DNA from: Vitis vinifera
Lineage: Eukaryota; Streptophyta; Magnoliopsida; Vitales; Vitaceae
Length of the DNA: 64,000 nt
Assembly (NCBI RefSeq): GCF_030704535.1
Contig: NC_081817.1
Coordinates: forward strand, 945,001-1,009,000
Reading direction: 5' to 3'
Shown: one piece after another, positions 47,780 to 64,000 of the stretch
How positions within the stretch are numbered: position 1 is the stretch's first letter
Layout of the letters: every line of letters starts with the position of its first letter
Notes under the pieces: generated by a model
The model's database searches: none
The model's input: only the letters and a program-made list of their open reading frames with translations
Told to the model about the DNA's origin: nothing
Program-made: the position numbers and the translations under genes

Positions 47780-50230
47780 GCAATCCCCAAGGCCAAGATG
47801 TAGTTCTGGAATTCCAGAGATATAGCTCCCCTCTTTATACATGCAAAAATGAGGCACAACCTTTAAAAACAAATAAATAAGATCATCCAAAAAATGAATC
47901 AACCATCTATTGGATAACAAAGGTTGAAAAAATATCAGAAAAGAACATACCCCATAAAGGGTTTGAGTTGATTTAAGTAATTTAAGCCCTGAAGCTAGGC
48001 TATTGGTAGATGACTAATCCCTTTTTAGCTTAAGGGCTCTTTATTTTGAGGGCCTATATGATGTCTGGGATCCTAGAGGGAGAGATGTAAGGAAAATTAA
48101 ACTTGACCTTGAGAAAGTGGACCAAACCAGGTTCCAAATTCAACTACCTTGAAATTGGAATTGAGCATAAATTTGAACCTTAACCATATCTAACCTCAAC
48201 CCTGACCTTAACCTTCCATGAAATATAACAAAGTTAATCAAAACATGAGATAGATACAGATGTTACCAGAGGTCCTTGCTGATGGTTGTTCTAGATGGTA
48301 GAATCCAAATGGTGAGAGCTTCAGTGTCACCCAAAATTCCAGTTTGCAAATCTTTTTATTCTAATTTCTCATTCTGAAGTAGACAAACTATTTTTTTTTT
48401 GTTAAAAAAAAAATCCACTTATAAGTGTTTATATAGTTTTTACGTATGGCACAATCTACTTTCTTAAGCTAGAAGTGCAATCTAGTAATTTTAATGTCTT
48501 ACCACAACTTTTATAATCAACATATCCTAAAACTTCATTTCTATGAATCCTAAAATGCATTTCTAAGTCTTTATTAGCACAGAAGATGATTTCTTAATGC
48601 ATGTCTAGAAGTAAGACTCTAACTAGAAGAGTGAGGAGTATTTAGTCAATTTGTGCTCCTCTAATGTTAAGAAATCTTATTTGTCAATGTCAAGCTAGGA
48701 CATTAACTACATACCAAAAACATAACCATTGTGCAAACATGAAAAAAAGACAAATAGACAAAGTAAATAATGCATTTCTGACCCATTAAAAAGTTCTCCT
48801 GAATCAGCTCATTGTTGAAACTAAGAAAATGCAAAGATTCCATTAAAGAAAAGGAACAAATCATTGAAGGATAGAGATATTGAATGAGTAATAAAAACTT
48901 CCATGCGTGAAGGTAGACAAGAACCTGAAGCATGGAGTCCACTTCCCAAATATGTGATAAGAATTTATTGCCCAAACCCTACAATAAAATGATACAAGTA
49001 TAGAAAATTTGTTTGGTTGGACACCTAAGAATGACACGATAAAAAAGACACACTACGAACACAAGAATCGCAATAGTAATCAAGAAATTTTCACCTCCCA
49101 TTGTCAATCTGAAACATAGTCTTATTTATACAGGATACCTCATAAATGACTAACAACCAACCAGAGTAAGGATCATTTAGCATATAGCTAATTAAAAAAA
49201 AAAAAACCCAACAACAACAAGAAGCTGCAAACATTGGTAATTAGTAAGGGGAAGAAATTCCAAAAGTATTATAACCCATTTCTGACTTAAAAAATAAAAT
49301 AAAAAAAAGAAGTATTGTAACCCATTAAAGCGATATACTTAATATTACAATTTGAATAAGATCCTTAAATAGATATGGATGTGATTGACAGTCATTCCAC
49401 ATCAACTCCACAACTTTTTAAGTATATGGTAAACACGTTTTCATATTTTAAAATGACTGTCATACCATATTTTAATTAAAAGAAAACAACATTTTCATTG
49501 CTCTGTTATCTCTCAAATATCATCTTTTGCTTTCAAAATAAATAAATAAAGCAAAATTATTATTATTATTATTATTATTATTTTAAAATCCCTTAATTAA
49601 CTAAGCCAAACAGTAGTTTTAAGTGGCGGTGAAAATGTCACCGGTCAAAATTTTACTTTTCTCTGAACTAAATATATTTTTATGCAGGAAAACATTGCCA
49701 AATAGCAAAGAGAGTTGATCATACAAAAATTTCAGTCCAAGCTGTAATCCAAACCGGCAATATTCCACGCCCGCTCAAAGAGAAACCCTAGAATTCGAAA
49801 CTTCAAGCAATAGTATTCCCAAGTTATCAAGTACTCAGAGTGAAATCCGACCCTGTTTTTGGTTACAACAAAAATGAAGAAAAATAAAAGCAAACCGCAT
49901 TTGGATTCCTATGTGATAACTCTCTCAGTTTCTTCGCAGCCAAAAATCCAAAACAAACAGAAAAAAGTGAAATAAAATAAAATAACTCCGATCAAGAACA
50001 ATCATGAGTTTCAGATCAAGTGCAATCGCCAAACAGTCATATGAGTTTCAGGTAAAGAGCAATCCCTCGATGGTGAAAAATTACGATAATTTGATTTATT
50101 TATTTATTTATTTTTCATTTTCTCAGAATCCAAACGATTGTATCTAACGTAAAAGTATTTTCTCAGCATCCAAACGATTGTATCTAAGATAGAAATCAAT
50201 AGATTGAATTGGGAACGGAGATTGGAGCTC
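47780..50230. other. AT-rich stretch upstream of MINPP copy A
   Basis: No coding gene is supported. It contains an (ATT)n microsatellite at 49556-49582 and a 40 bp tandem duplication at 50118-50187. The right end has the look of a plant leader intron read on the minus strand (GGATGCTGAGAAAATA-like lines). Confidence 0.35.
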
Positions 50231-50235
50231 TACCT

Positions 50236-50335
50236 TGAACACGGGCATCGACCGAAACACTGCGTTGGGAAATGCAAGAATTGAATGCTTTTGTGTAAAC
50301 AGAGATCGGGCCTACGTGTGCTACGAGGACTCCCT
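50236..50335 (-). promoter_or_regulatory. Possible noncoding first exon and promoter of MINPP copy A
   Basis: On the minus strand a donor-like GTTCAAG|GTAGAG ends at 50236. Just upstream (50380-50430) are two site II-like elements (TTGGGCTTATCC and GGCCCAATTT), which are typical of plant promoters. If it is joined to the acceptor near 45755, LINE-C would lie in a 5' UTR intron. This is inferred only. Confidence 0.3.
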
Positions 50336-51029
50336 AAAGCGGTGGGCAAGCGTGAGCTCGGACCTTTCCGTGTGGCGATATTGGGCTTATCCCGCCCGGC
50401 CCAATTTTCGATCTATTGGGCTGTGTAGGTGGGCTGATTTCAGAAGAAGTTCATAAATCTTTGGGTCAAATTTGACTTGGTCCAACAAAACCTTACTTCG
50501 ATTTTAAGATTTTTAAATTCACCGACACTTTAACCAGGTTTAAATATAGCATACATTCATTAATACATTAATTTTATAATTATTACACCTCAAAATGATT
50601 TAATTAATATTATATCAAATTTATATCATTTTATTTACAATCTCAATGCTTTTATTTGGACCTCTTTATATTCTTTTTGTTTATGTATAAAATATTTTCA
50701 TTCTGAAAAATATTTAAACTTCAAGTCACAATTCTTTAAAGAGCAATACTATTATTATAAGAATTTTTATCAAATATGATAAAACTTTTAATATAAATTA
50801 AAATAAAGTTTATAAAATAAATAAGAGTCTGTTTGTCGGAGTTTTTAAAAACAATTTTTTATTTTTAAAAACATAAAACAATTTTTAAAAATTCATAACA
50901 TTGTTTGGTTATTGTTCTCTATTTTCAATTTTAAAAAAAACACGGTGAAATAGAGAATACTTTAGAAAACAAATAGAAGTTGTTTTCACCAATTTTTAAA
51001 AATAATAGTGATAAAACAAAGGCTATGAA

Positions 51030-52240
51030 TAATTAAGGAAAATACCCAAAAGGGGGGGTGAATTGGGTTTTTCAAAATCTTTTTCCACACAATAATATAT
51101 GCACAAAATAAATAAAGGAAAGAGATAAAGGTAGAGAATTCAAACTCAGATTTATAGTGGTTCGGCACTCCCTTGCCTACGTCCACTCTCCTCAATCTCC
51201 TAACCGAGTGAGGGTTCCACTAACTTGAAGCTACAATCAAGCTTTCAATCGTCTTACACTTGGATTCCGGCTCCAATGGGCTCTTACACAATCTCTTTAA
51301 GATTTGTACCACTTGAAGGCTTTCACACTCAGTTTACACAAGGATGAAACTCTCAACCTAGCTTAAGGAAGGCTCAAGTACAAGAGAAAGCTAGGATGAA
51401 TTGCAAGAGTGTACTAAGAATATGCAATTGATGGTTTAATGCACTAAGAAAGAAGATGAGAGCTTTTTAAATCAAGAACAGGTAGGTAAGCTTTGAATGC
51501 AATTGTTCTCTTTTTCATAAATGAAGAGGAGCTCTCTATTTATAGGTTTCTAAGCTCGGGAGACAAAAACAACAGAAAGTAGCATCGACCGGACGAGCAA
51601 AGGGTCGACCGGATCACTAGCCGTTGGAGCATTTAATGCATAGCAGGTTACCGTTGCCTCGACCGGACCTCGACCGGACCTCGACCGGACAAGGGGTGAG
51701 GCTCGACCGGGAAGAGAAGGCTACTGGGAGAGAGAGAAGATTTTTGTGCCTCCCTCGACCGGACCTCGACCGGACAAGGGAAACCGGTCGACCGGTTCCC
51801 CAACCGGTTGAGCCGGTTGGCCATAGCCTCGACCGGATGAGCTTTTTGGCCCTAAAAACCTATCCTTTTTGATTTCTTTCTTTTCCAATACTTAGGCAAG
51901 GTCTTTAGGTGAGTTAATATGCCAATTTTGAATCAATTTGCCTAAGGTATATTTGATATAACTCGGTTTTTAAAGAAAATAAAGTTTTAAAGCATAAACC
52001 GAGTTTTCTAATATGCATGAAAAGGTATGAACATCCTAAGTGCACTCATGCTATCATCTTACATTCATTTCCTATGATCACAAGTCTTCCAAATGATCTC
52101 GATCCCGTATTCGATTGGTCCTTGATGAATTTTTGATATTATACCTGAGATTCTTAACAATTTAAAACAATTAGTCACTTAACCATGGTTTGTTATCATC
52201 AAAACCTGATTAGGAGAACCCTTGGACTAACAAATAGTAA
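51030..52240. repeat. Unclassified 1.2 kb repeat-like unit
   Basis: It starts near AATACCCAAAAGGGGGGGTG and carries TTTATAGTGGTTCGGC and CTTGCCTACGTCCACTC at 51151-51190. These lines recall noncoding elements I have seen in other plant genomes. It also contains the CGACCGG cluster and ends near TTTGTTATCATCAAAACC. No protein, terminal repeat or target duplication was recognised, so class and borders are open. Confidence 0.35.
51586..51836. repeat. CGACCGG minisatellite-like cluster
   Basis: Ten copies of CGACCGG lie within 250 bases, several of them spaced by exactly 10 bp (CTCGACCGGA units). The palindromes ACCGGTCGACCGGT and AACCGGTTGAGCCGGTT follow. It is a GC-rich island in AT-rich DNA. 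Confidence 0.7.
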
Positions 52241-52810
52241 GGCACATATACTTTATTATTTATCTTCTACATAGAATTATTATTTTTCAATTTTTTTTTT
52301 TTTTTTTTTTTTGCTAGGCAAATTGAAATCAGATTAAACAAGACTTAATGCATTAAATTTGTTAACAAGTCTTTTAATTTTAAAAAATAATTAAAAACTT
52401 AAATAATAAACTCATTAATAAAAAATTTTATGAATATAATAAAATATCATTTTTCTAACATATAATAAAATAGTATATTTTCTACTTAAAATATAATTTA
52501 TGATTTTATGATAAAATTACTACTTATGTTTTACTAAAAGTTATATATTTTAAAATTTATTTGTAATTACAAAATTATTTTCATTTTCAATAAGATTTCA
52601 ATTAAATTTAATTAATTAATATTATATAAATTGAATTTAAAATGCTTTTACAAAATCAAAACAATTTTTTTTAAAAAAAAATCCTTTTATCTAAATAACT
52701 TATCAAATATCCTTAATTTTATAAAACATTAAAAAACTTTTTTTATCCTTTAACTTAAAAAAAAAGTTTATAAAAAAAAGCATGAGAAATCATGATCAAA
52801 CAAAAATAAT

Positions 52811-53378
52811 TTTTTTTTTTTGATAAGTAAACATCAATATATTAGCAAAGGCAAACGCCGCAAAGCATACAGGGAGTATACAAGGCGACAAGGGCCTCAC
52901 AATAACAAAACAACAAAACCCACCAGCCCTCAACCGGAGGCTATCCACTCCAGGAATCCTATAAGGGACCGGGACTCCACACCATTATACAATTTTGCCC
53001 ACCCCCACATATTACAGACAAAAGAATACTTAATTTTCTGTATAGCTAGCTCCCCCCCCCCTAAATGCTAATCTGTTCCTTTCCTTCCACACCGTCCAAA
53101 AAATAAACAACGGTATGGATCTCCATATTTTCTTCCTCTTTTTGCCCACAAAGGAGCCCTTCCAGCTGGTAATCACCTCTTTTACAGTTTCTGGAAAGAC
53201 CCACTGGGCTCCAAACAGACTAAGAGTCATCCCCCACAGCACACTCGCCACTGTACAATGTATAAGAAGATGACTAACATTTTCCTCATCACTACCACAT
53301 AAGTAACACCGGTTAGGGATTTGCCATCCTCTCTTTTGGAGCCTATCAATAGTAAGGATCCTCCCCCAAGTAGCTTCC
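52811..53378 (-). mobile_element. LINE-D: 5'-truncated L1 fragment
   Basis: A minus-strand, 568 bp insertion starting with poly-T then GATAAGTAAAC. It is flanked by a perfect 20 bp repeat CATGATCAAACAAAAATAAT at 52791-52810 and 53379-53398. It encodes the last part of L1 ORF2 (WVFPETVKEVITSWKGSFVG, then WTVWKERNRLAF), and is closest in wording to LINE-A. Confidence 0.9.
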
Positions 53379-53475
53379 CATGATCAAACAAAAATAATAA
53401 TAATAGTAATAATTAAATTACTTATTTAACTTGTATTAAAAATGAATATTAAAATTATTTTTATTTTAATAGAAA

Positions 53476-53531
53476 TTTGTGTTTCCCTATAATAGACAAA
53501 TTGTTTGTGTTTCCCTATAATAGACAAATTG
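53476..53531. repeat. 28 bp tandem duplication
   Basis: A 28 bp unit containing GTTTCCCTATAATAGACAAA occurs twice in a row with no mismatch (53476-53503 and 53504-53531). Confidence 0.8.
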
Positions 53532-54183
53532 TTTCATAATTAAAAAAATTATTTATCTTTTAACTCATATGTAATTATAAATTAATTTTATAAAATTTTT
53601 ATAAACTAAAAGTAATACATTGTCTTTAAAAACAATAAAAATTCTTTCATTCAAATAAGTTTTTTGTTTTTTGTTTTAAAAAACTACTTTTTAAAACATC
53701 TTGCCAAACATTCTAGTTTTTAAAAAATATTAAAAAACTGGATTTTGTTCTTTATTTTAAAAACAATTTTTAAAAACGCTGTCAAAATATTTTCTTGCTT
53801 TCCATAATAAGCCCTTTGAATAAAATTAGTCAAACAAAAATAAAAACTCTTATTGAACTTCAAAAAAAAAAAAAAAAAGTCTCGAAGTGCTAATGCATTC
53901 CATCATTTGTTTAGGAGGAAAGGTTGTGAATACTGAATATAGAGGATGTAAAAACATATTAAAATGGATGCCCCATATGATATCCTTCTAAGCTTCTACA
54001 TCATCAGAATCCATGTTGTGGAGAAAAAAATTGTCACCATGAGGGATGGAGATCAGTTCAATATGGAACTTGGCTGAAAGGAAGGGCTGGCTGTGGAGGA
54101 GAATGAAGGGGGAGGGATGCATTGCGTACGAGGAAAAAAAACAAGAGTGTAAGAATCGTTCCTTCTTTTGTTTGAAAATCAAA

Positions 54184-57100
54184 TTATAAGTCACATTTGA
54201 GAGACTGGGCATCATCTTCATTCCCCTGTGGGAAGAGCCAATGGAAAAGTTGTGATAACTTACTTGGTGCTGGCTTCGGCTCCCCTTTTTCTGACTTTAC
54301 ACTGCAGAGGGCTTCGTACTCGTGGTTCATGTGAGGAGTGACTATTCTTTCCTGAAGAATGATATGGAAGTTCTCAATGAGGAAGAGACCGGCACTTGCA
54401 ATTTTAAAAATTAAGAGGGGTTTGGAGATGAATGAAAGGGAGTACCTTGAAAACTTCGAACGGACACAGATCAGAGTTGTCACAACCCTATTGAAAGCAA
54501 CAGAAAATGTCGATGCCATAAAGACAAGTGAGAAAATGATTGCTCAAGCACATGCAAAAAGAGTATTAAGCTTATTTGGCGACGTTTTAGAAAACCGTTA
54601 TTGAAAAACAGCTTCAATTGTTTTCAGGAATAAAATTTCTAGCAGAACAGTTGTAACCAAGTAATCATGGATTAGACAAAAGGTCCGAGTAAAATTGTTA
54701 CTCATTGAGAAATGACAATTAGATGTGTTTATAAAAAATGTAAAATGGTGATGTTGGAGTTCAAAAAATTTCATTACTAATGCAACAAAAATGATAAACT
54801 AAATAGTGAAAGATGAAGACCGGAGAGAAGATATCATGACATGTTGAAGCTGCTTGTTGATTAAAGCTTACCGGCATTGGAATGGGGTGTTCGTTGTGCA
54901 GTACTTGCACAAAATATTTGCTTGAAGAGTTGGGAGGACAACTGTATAGAACCAACATGTTATTCCCTGCAAAAGGTGCCACCATGCTGCCCCTGAAATT
55001 TCTTTTCTGGGGGGACTTAGGAGGGTATTGCAACGGTTTTTCTCTTTGCATTTGTTTAAATTCTGAAATATTTAGCAGTTAATAAGAAGACAACATACAG
55101 CAAAGTATACAGAGAATAGAAGTAGAAAGCTGGTGTTTGCATACTTATTATGTATGATTATTCACAGTTTACTAACAAAAGCACTCACCAGACTGTTCCA
55201 GAAAGAGCCCAAGCAGGCATGAGAATGGAACTACAGTCTCTGCATGGGCAAACCGAAGTCTTGCCTTTTCGTAACTGCCGGGAGCATAGTTTCCTACAAG
55301 GATAGAGGGCAAATATATTATAATCCAGGAACAAGTATCATGCCTTTAATATAAAAATATATTACTGTAAAGTGATGATTCATTTAGCAAAGAATGACAC
55401 AGCTGCTGAAAGCCTGAAATAATTCTAAATAGGTTGAATGCTGGAAGCAAGAGTGGACAACTTGGGGAGGAGATAATATTCTGTGAATATTTGGAGGGAG
55501 AACTAAAACAATAAAAACAGCTCACTAATTTGGCAATTATGTTAATAATTAATAGGCAACTGCCATCTAGGCATCAAATCTGGAAGTTATTGGTTGCCAC
55601 ATATTATTGGGATCCATGTTAGGCTTAGCCTGATAGCGTCAGATTAGAGCCTATGCCTAGCCGCCAAATCTTGTGCCACCAAAGACAATGGAGAAAATAG
55701 CAGCTCAATTGACTACCAATCAAGTTGCTCCTTTCCATCATAACCGATGCTAAATTTAAAATCTCCATTCAAAAGGGAGCTATTTGATTGAAGGATACAA
55801 CATCCAAGAGTGTAATAAACCAAAGGGGTAAGGGAAAAGATCAGATGATTTATATTACCTTCCTTAGCTTCAATAGCTTGCTCCATGGAATCAAAAACAT
55901 CTTTAAGCAATGGCACTCCCATTTTGTAGTTTAGAGATTTACCATAACCCTTCAATATAAATAGCTCTAAATCATCTGTCCACTCCAACAAAGCAACCTA
56001 ACCATGTTGATTTGGTTCTTAAGTTAGTAGCGGTATAGCATGGAAAAAACAAGGATTCTTAGACTTGTATCACTTTGCTAGCACTAGTCTTTCCACACCA
56101 ACAGACAGAACAAAATACCTCTGAAGGGCTGAAAAGACCACAAGCTTGATCAGTTATGTCCAGTAGGGATGCTTCCTGTCATATTGTAAAAAATTTATTG
56201 CACAGTGGAAAAATAGAAAAGGTCCATATCAGGAGAGAGAGAGAGAGAGAGAGAGCACTTAACAGATTCATGGGAGGAAATAATTCTTCTGTCACAAAAT
56301 AAAAAGTACAAGCATGGATAGTAATCACCTGTTTGCATAAAAACCACAGAGAAGAAGTATCCTGTCTGGTAAAATTCAGCTTGTAACGCTTCTTTAATGC
56401 AGCATTAATCTCATCAATGATAGGTTCTTTAAGCTTATCAACAGCAGGCTCCTGACTTTTCCTAAAATCCTGCATCCATAAACCTTCACAATTAAAACCA
56501 AACCAACAATAGTGCAGCTAAACCCTGATTAAGAGCAAGCTTTAACAAATGAATCCTCAACTGCATGCTTTAGACCACTTCGAAAAACTTCTCAGCTCTA
56601 TATATAGGCAATGATTGACAGTCTCGAAAGGCAAACATCACTACCATATAGGATGTAAAGAAGGAAAACATGACACATTTACCTTGTAGTTTTTACAACA
56701 ATCAAAAAACCTGAGCAATATATCACTTGCACGGCTCTCACTAATAACAGCAAAAGCTCGCTGATGCCCTGGTCCAAGATTTCCTCTCCCACTGAACAGT
56801 CCCATTCCAAATGCCACAGCACTAGCTGATGCCCGAGGGACCTATCTCATATAAATGGAAAGAACCATGTCACAATTCTAACAAAAAAAGGGCAACAAAC
56901 AAGTCACATTGCAGCTATTTTGACCCAAGCAGCCTTGATTGGCTTGAGGAAGCCTCAACATAAAAGGAAGAATCTAGGTACTTATGTTAACGAGCTTCAA
57001 TTAGTTGCCAAAACATTCACTATGGAAGTCCCCAAAATGACAGTAAAATGACAAATAGACTAATTTGCCATCACCTCTGATATAGGTTTCAACATGTAGA

Positions 57101-59017
57101 AGCATTTCAATCCCTCTTTATGATTGAAAGAAAAGGAAAACTAAAATATGACTAACCTGGGTTGCTTTTATCGTAAATACATCTGGGTGGTATTCCTCAC
57201 TAAACAAATCTGGAAATCTTTCTCGAATTCTGATTCCTAGATGATACAGTTCATCTTCTCCAGCATCAGTAAGTTCCCCACCCTTTAGCTTTCCCTTCCA
57301 AGGAGATGTCCATCCCCATAACCATGAAGGAACTTTCTTCAAAGACAAATTCTGCTCTTTTACATCTTTTAGAAGTGATTCTAAATGTGTGGCCAAATTG
57401 TCTAGCTCTCTCATCCGTTTCTTAGTAGGAGAACGAGTCCCATGCCTTGCCTGTGAATTCAAAATAGGATTAGAATTTTTTTCACTTATGATGAAAACAA
57501 AGAAATAATTTCATAATATAGGATCACTTGATCATCTTAACATAAATAACAAAGAAATGTAGAATTGCATATAAAAGGATTTGCCATGGTAACTCCCTAG
57601 AAAATATTCTAGTACATGAATGGTTACCATAAACAGCACACAAAATACTACTTAAGCAGAACACAACAGAAACACCATAAACCTGAGGTAATTTCCATTT
57701 CTAGAATAGATATCACAAGTTCCAAAAGACATACCCTTAGAGGTGGGGATGTGAACTTGAATGCCATATATTTCAGGCCATAATGAATTAGAGGGTGGTT
57801 AGAAGACAGAGGAGATCCCATACACTGAGTGCAACTAATACAATATTACTAAATTATTTTATGGAAAAATCTTCTAAATCATTCACTCAATTCAATTTTT
57901 ACCAAAATTTATATCTTCAATTTTCAGTTGTCTATCTACAATTTGTCCAACATTCTCAAAGCATCAAACCTGTACTACAGTTTGCTTCTATGTCACCACC
58001 CGGACTTAGGAGGAGACATTTACAGGTCTAATGCAAGCATTAACCACTGGTAATTATGTAAAGACGGTTTTTGAAATCAATACTATTTTGCTTCTCAAAA
58101 GTTGACGTTACATTATTTGTGACAGGAATGTTGGTCTGTCTTAGACCACGGGAGTCAAAATAAATGAACAAATAAGTATATTTCCAGTAGCAATCAAAGT
58201 TCATAATGAGGATTACCACAAGATTTAAGTGGATGGGACTACACCCATCTGGAACATTGGACGGCAGAAAGGCATGGCCAGCAATATCTTTCACTGCATC
58301 ATATCTGCGCATACAAAAAAACATAAATCTAGATGCCATTCAGGAACCCAGAATAATTCAACTACGGAAAATGATTAATTTCACACATCAATCAATAAAT
58401 CGATCCGCTCTACTGTGGCGGTGGTGTATGAAAAATCAACGGCAATAGTTACTTGTGCCTCTAAATGGCATTTTTCTTCAAATATTTGCAGAGGTGAATG
58501 TTTCATTTTCTTAGAAATGGGAAGTGTGAATAACATAAAAACACAAAGAGGCCTTTTAATTGGAAAATATCCATGGCAAGCCCAAGCATCTGGACAATCG
58601 CCAATGGAAAGCCGTGGAAGCAGCAAAACCGGCTTGGGCAGTACATCACTCCATTTTTCTTCCTATTTTCCTCCTCGTTTCCACAATTAATCAAATTACA
58701 GTCAAACTCTCCACCTGGCTCGCATAACACCAAAATAAACCAAAATATTTTCAAAAATTCATGCTTCTTTTGCACTTCACTCATCGAATCACAAATCCTA
58801 GAAAAACATTTCGACAACCAAAACCTAAAACACGAACACCAATTCACGTTCGATTTTCTTATATTCGACGTAACAACGAATCAATGAATCAACAAGATCG
58901 AGATAGTGACCTTGAAGCAGTCGATAGATGTTGCCGGACGTCGAACGGTTCGCCAAAGGCCGAATGCTCAAAGACAGACAGCAACAGTACCAGAAAAGTA
59001 ACGATCGCCATAGGCAT
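54184..59017 (-). CDS. Multiple inositol polyphosphate phosphatase (MINPP, phytase-like), tandem copy B
   Basis: Eleven exons join in phase into 496 residues: 59017-58911, 58304-58217, 57450-57157, 56841-56683, 56469-56329, 56175-56119, 55997-55859, 55293-55189, 55062-54872, 54487-54446 and 54351-54184. The layout equals copy A (32803-45696), with every coding exon the same length except the last (+3 bases). A signal peptide (about residues 1-21), RHGTR (67-71) and HAE (345-347) are all present. Differences from copy A are scattered substitutions, denser in the signal peptide, around residues 40-50 and in the last 30 residues. Intron 1 is only 606 bp. The tail ends SLKCDL (SLEVDL in copy A), with no clear KDEL-type retention signal. 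The gene is divergent from RPS4, with 429 bp between start codons. Confidence 0.94.
56232..56255. repeat. GA microsatellite in MINPP copy B intron 5
   Basis: Counterpart of the run at 34955-34972 in copy A, a few repeats longer. Confidence 0.7.
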
Positions 59018-59446
59018 CTCGCTCTGTCTTTTTCTTCGAAGAAGAAAAGCATACACGCAATACGTTCCTTCTGAAAACTGGCGCCTTAGGATGCTACTTC
59101 GCGGAGTACTGAATTAGACTGCATCACGTTATTTAGCACCGTCCACGATTGTCATCGAAATGCGTGCAATGATGAGCGGTAGGAGATGGTGGGAAGCTCT
59201 GCAGCTGCGATTTTGGGTGAGCCGCGCCATTAACAATCGGACAATGACACGTGGCATTTTAGGCTATTTTGTTTTGGACTGAAATGGGCCAAAAATGGGC
59301 TTGGTCTTGGTCCTGCTCCTGGTCCGGCCCAATTGCTGCTAGGGTTTTGGTGGGGGTTATTGAGAATTCTGGGAGCCATCTCAAGAGGCAGAGAGCAGAG
59401 GAGAGCAGTGCAGAGATCTTCCTCCAGAGTAACCAAACCCTAGAAA
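59018..59446. promoter_or_regulatory. Divergent promoter between MINPP copy B and RPS4
   Basis: Only 429 bp separate the two start codons. The RPS4 side holds site II elements TGGGCC (59285-59290), TGGGCT (59296-59301) and GGCCCA (59326-59331), followed by a telo-box TAGGGTTT (59340-59347). This is the classic plant ribosomal protein gene pairing. The MINPP side shows no such motif. Confidence 0.65.

Positions 59447-64000
<4,554 letters not shown>

Noticed and set aside
50235-50456. 73-codon plus-strand frame near the site II-like elements
   Set aside because: The composition is that of a promoter region, and the signals seen (donor, site II) point to the minus strand.
51624-51872. Open frame with Pro/Arg/Asp-rich repeats
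   Set aside because: The frame is created by the CGACCGG repeat. It has no start context, splice partners or family features.
50825-53810. One large element spanning both TTTTTAAAAACAATTTTT-rich ends
   Set aside because: The two ends are AT-rich and similar only in low-complexity blocks. No inverted ends or target duplication could be matched.

Overview
The window is nuclear DNA of a flowering plant. Genes are split by short, AT-rich GT-AG introns, intergenic DNA is strongly AT-rich, and plant L1-type LINEs, a Ty1/copia remnant, SINE- and MITE-like repeats are common. The protein families and intron style fit a woody eudicot. Grapevine (Vitis) is my best guess at moderate confidence, from memory of its gene and repeat style and not from any search.

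Layout: (1) 274-2070 (+) is an intronless peptide-N-glycosidase A-like secreted protein. (2) 3660-10095 (-) is an eight-exon Golgi-type methyltransferase of the QUA2/PMT family, closest to PMT23, and I could join every exon in phase. (3) 11690-13548 (-) is a broken partial copy of exon 1 of that gene, split by a truncated copia element with its 3' LTR. (4) 14174-18104 (-) is translation initiation factor eIF2-alpha in seven exons. (5) 20017-23469 (+) is an MCA/cell-number-regulator-like protein with a C-terminal PLAC8 domain in seven exons. (6) 26644-29905 (+) is an apyrase 7-like GDA1/CD39 nucleoside phosphatase with a spliced 5' leader. (7) 32803-45696 (-) and 54184-59017 (-) are two intact eleven-exon tandem copies of a multiple inositol polyphosphate phosphatase (MINPP, phytase-like). 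(8) 59447-64000 (+) is 40S ribosomal protein S4, cut by the window edge and divergent from the second MINPP copy.

Mobile DNA is concentrated in and between the two MINPP genes. A 5'-truncated L1 (37339-45479) sits in intron 1 of the first copy and itself contains a near full-length L1 in the opposite direction (38115-44345). Two further 5'-truncated L1s lie at 46752-47757 and 52811-53378. All four carry readable 18-21 bp target-site duplications. Two very short L1-tail-like insertions with perfect 18-19 bp duplications lie at the end of the PLAC8 gene.

The genes form no operon-like pathway. Housekeeping translation genes (eIF2-alpha, RPS4) are mixed with cell-wall or secretory functions (PNGase A, PMT, apyrase) and phosphate metabolism (MINPP). 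I found no wholly new coding system. The points most worth following are the tandem MINPP pair with its nested LINEs, the alternative leader acceptors of the apyrase gene, the LINE/SINE tail similarity, and the copia-split methyltransferase duplicate.
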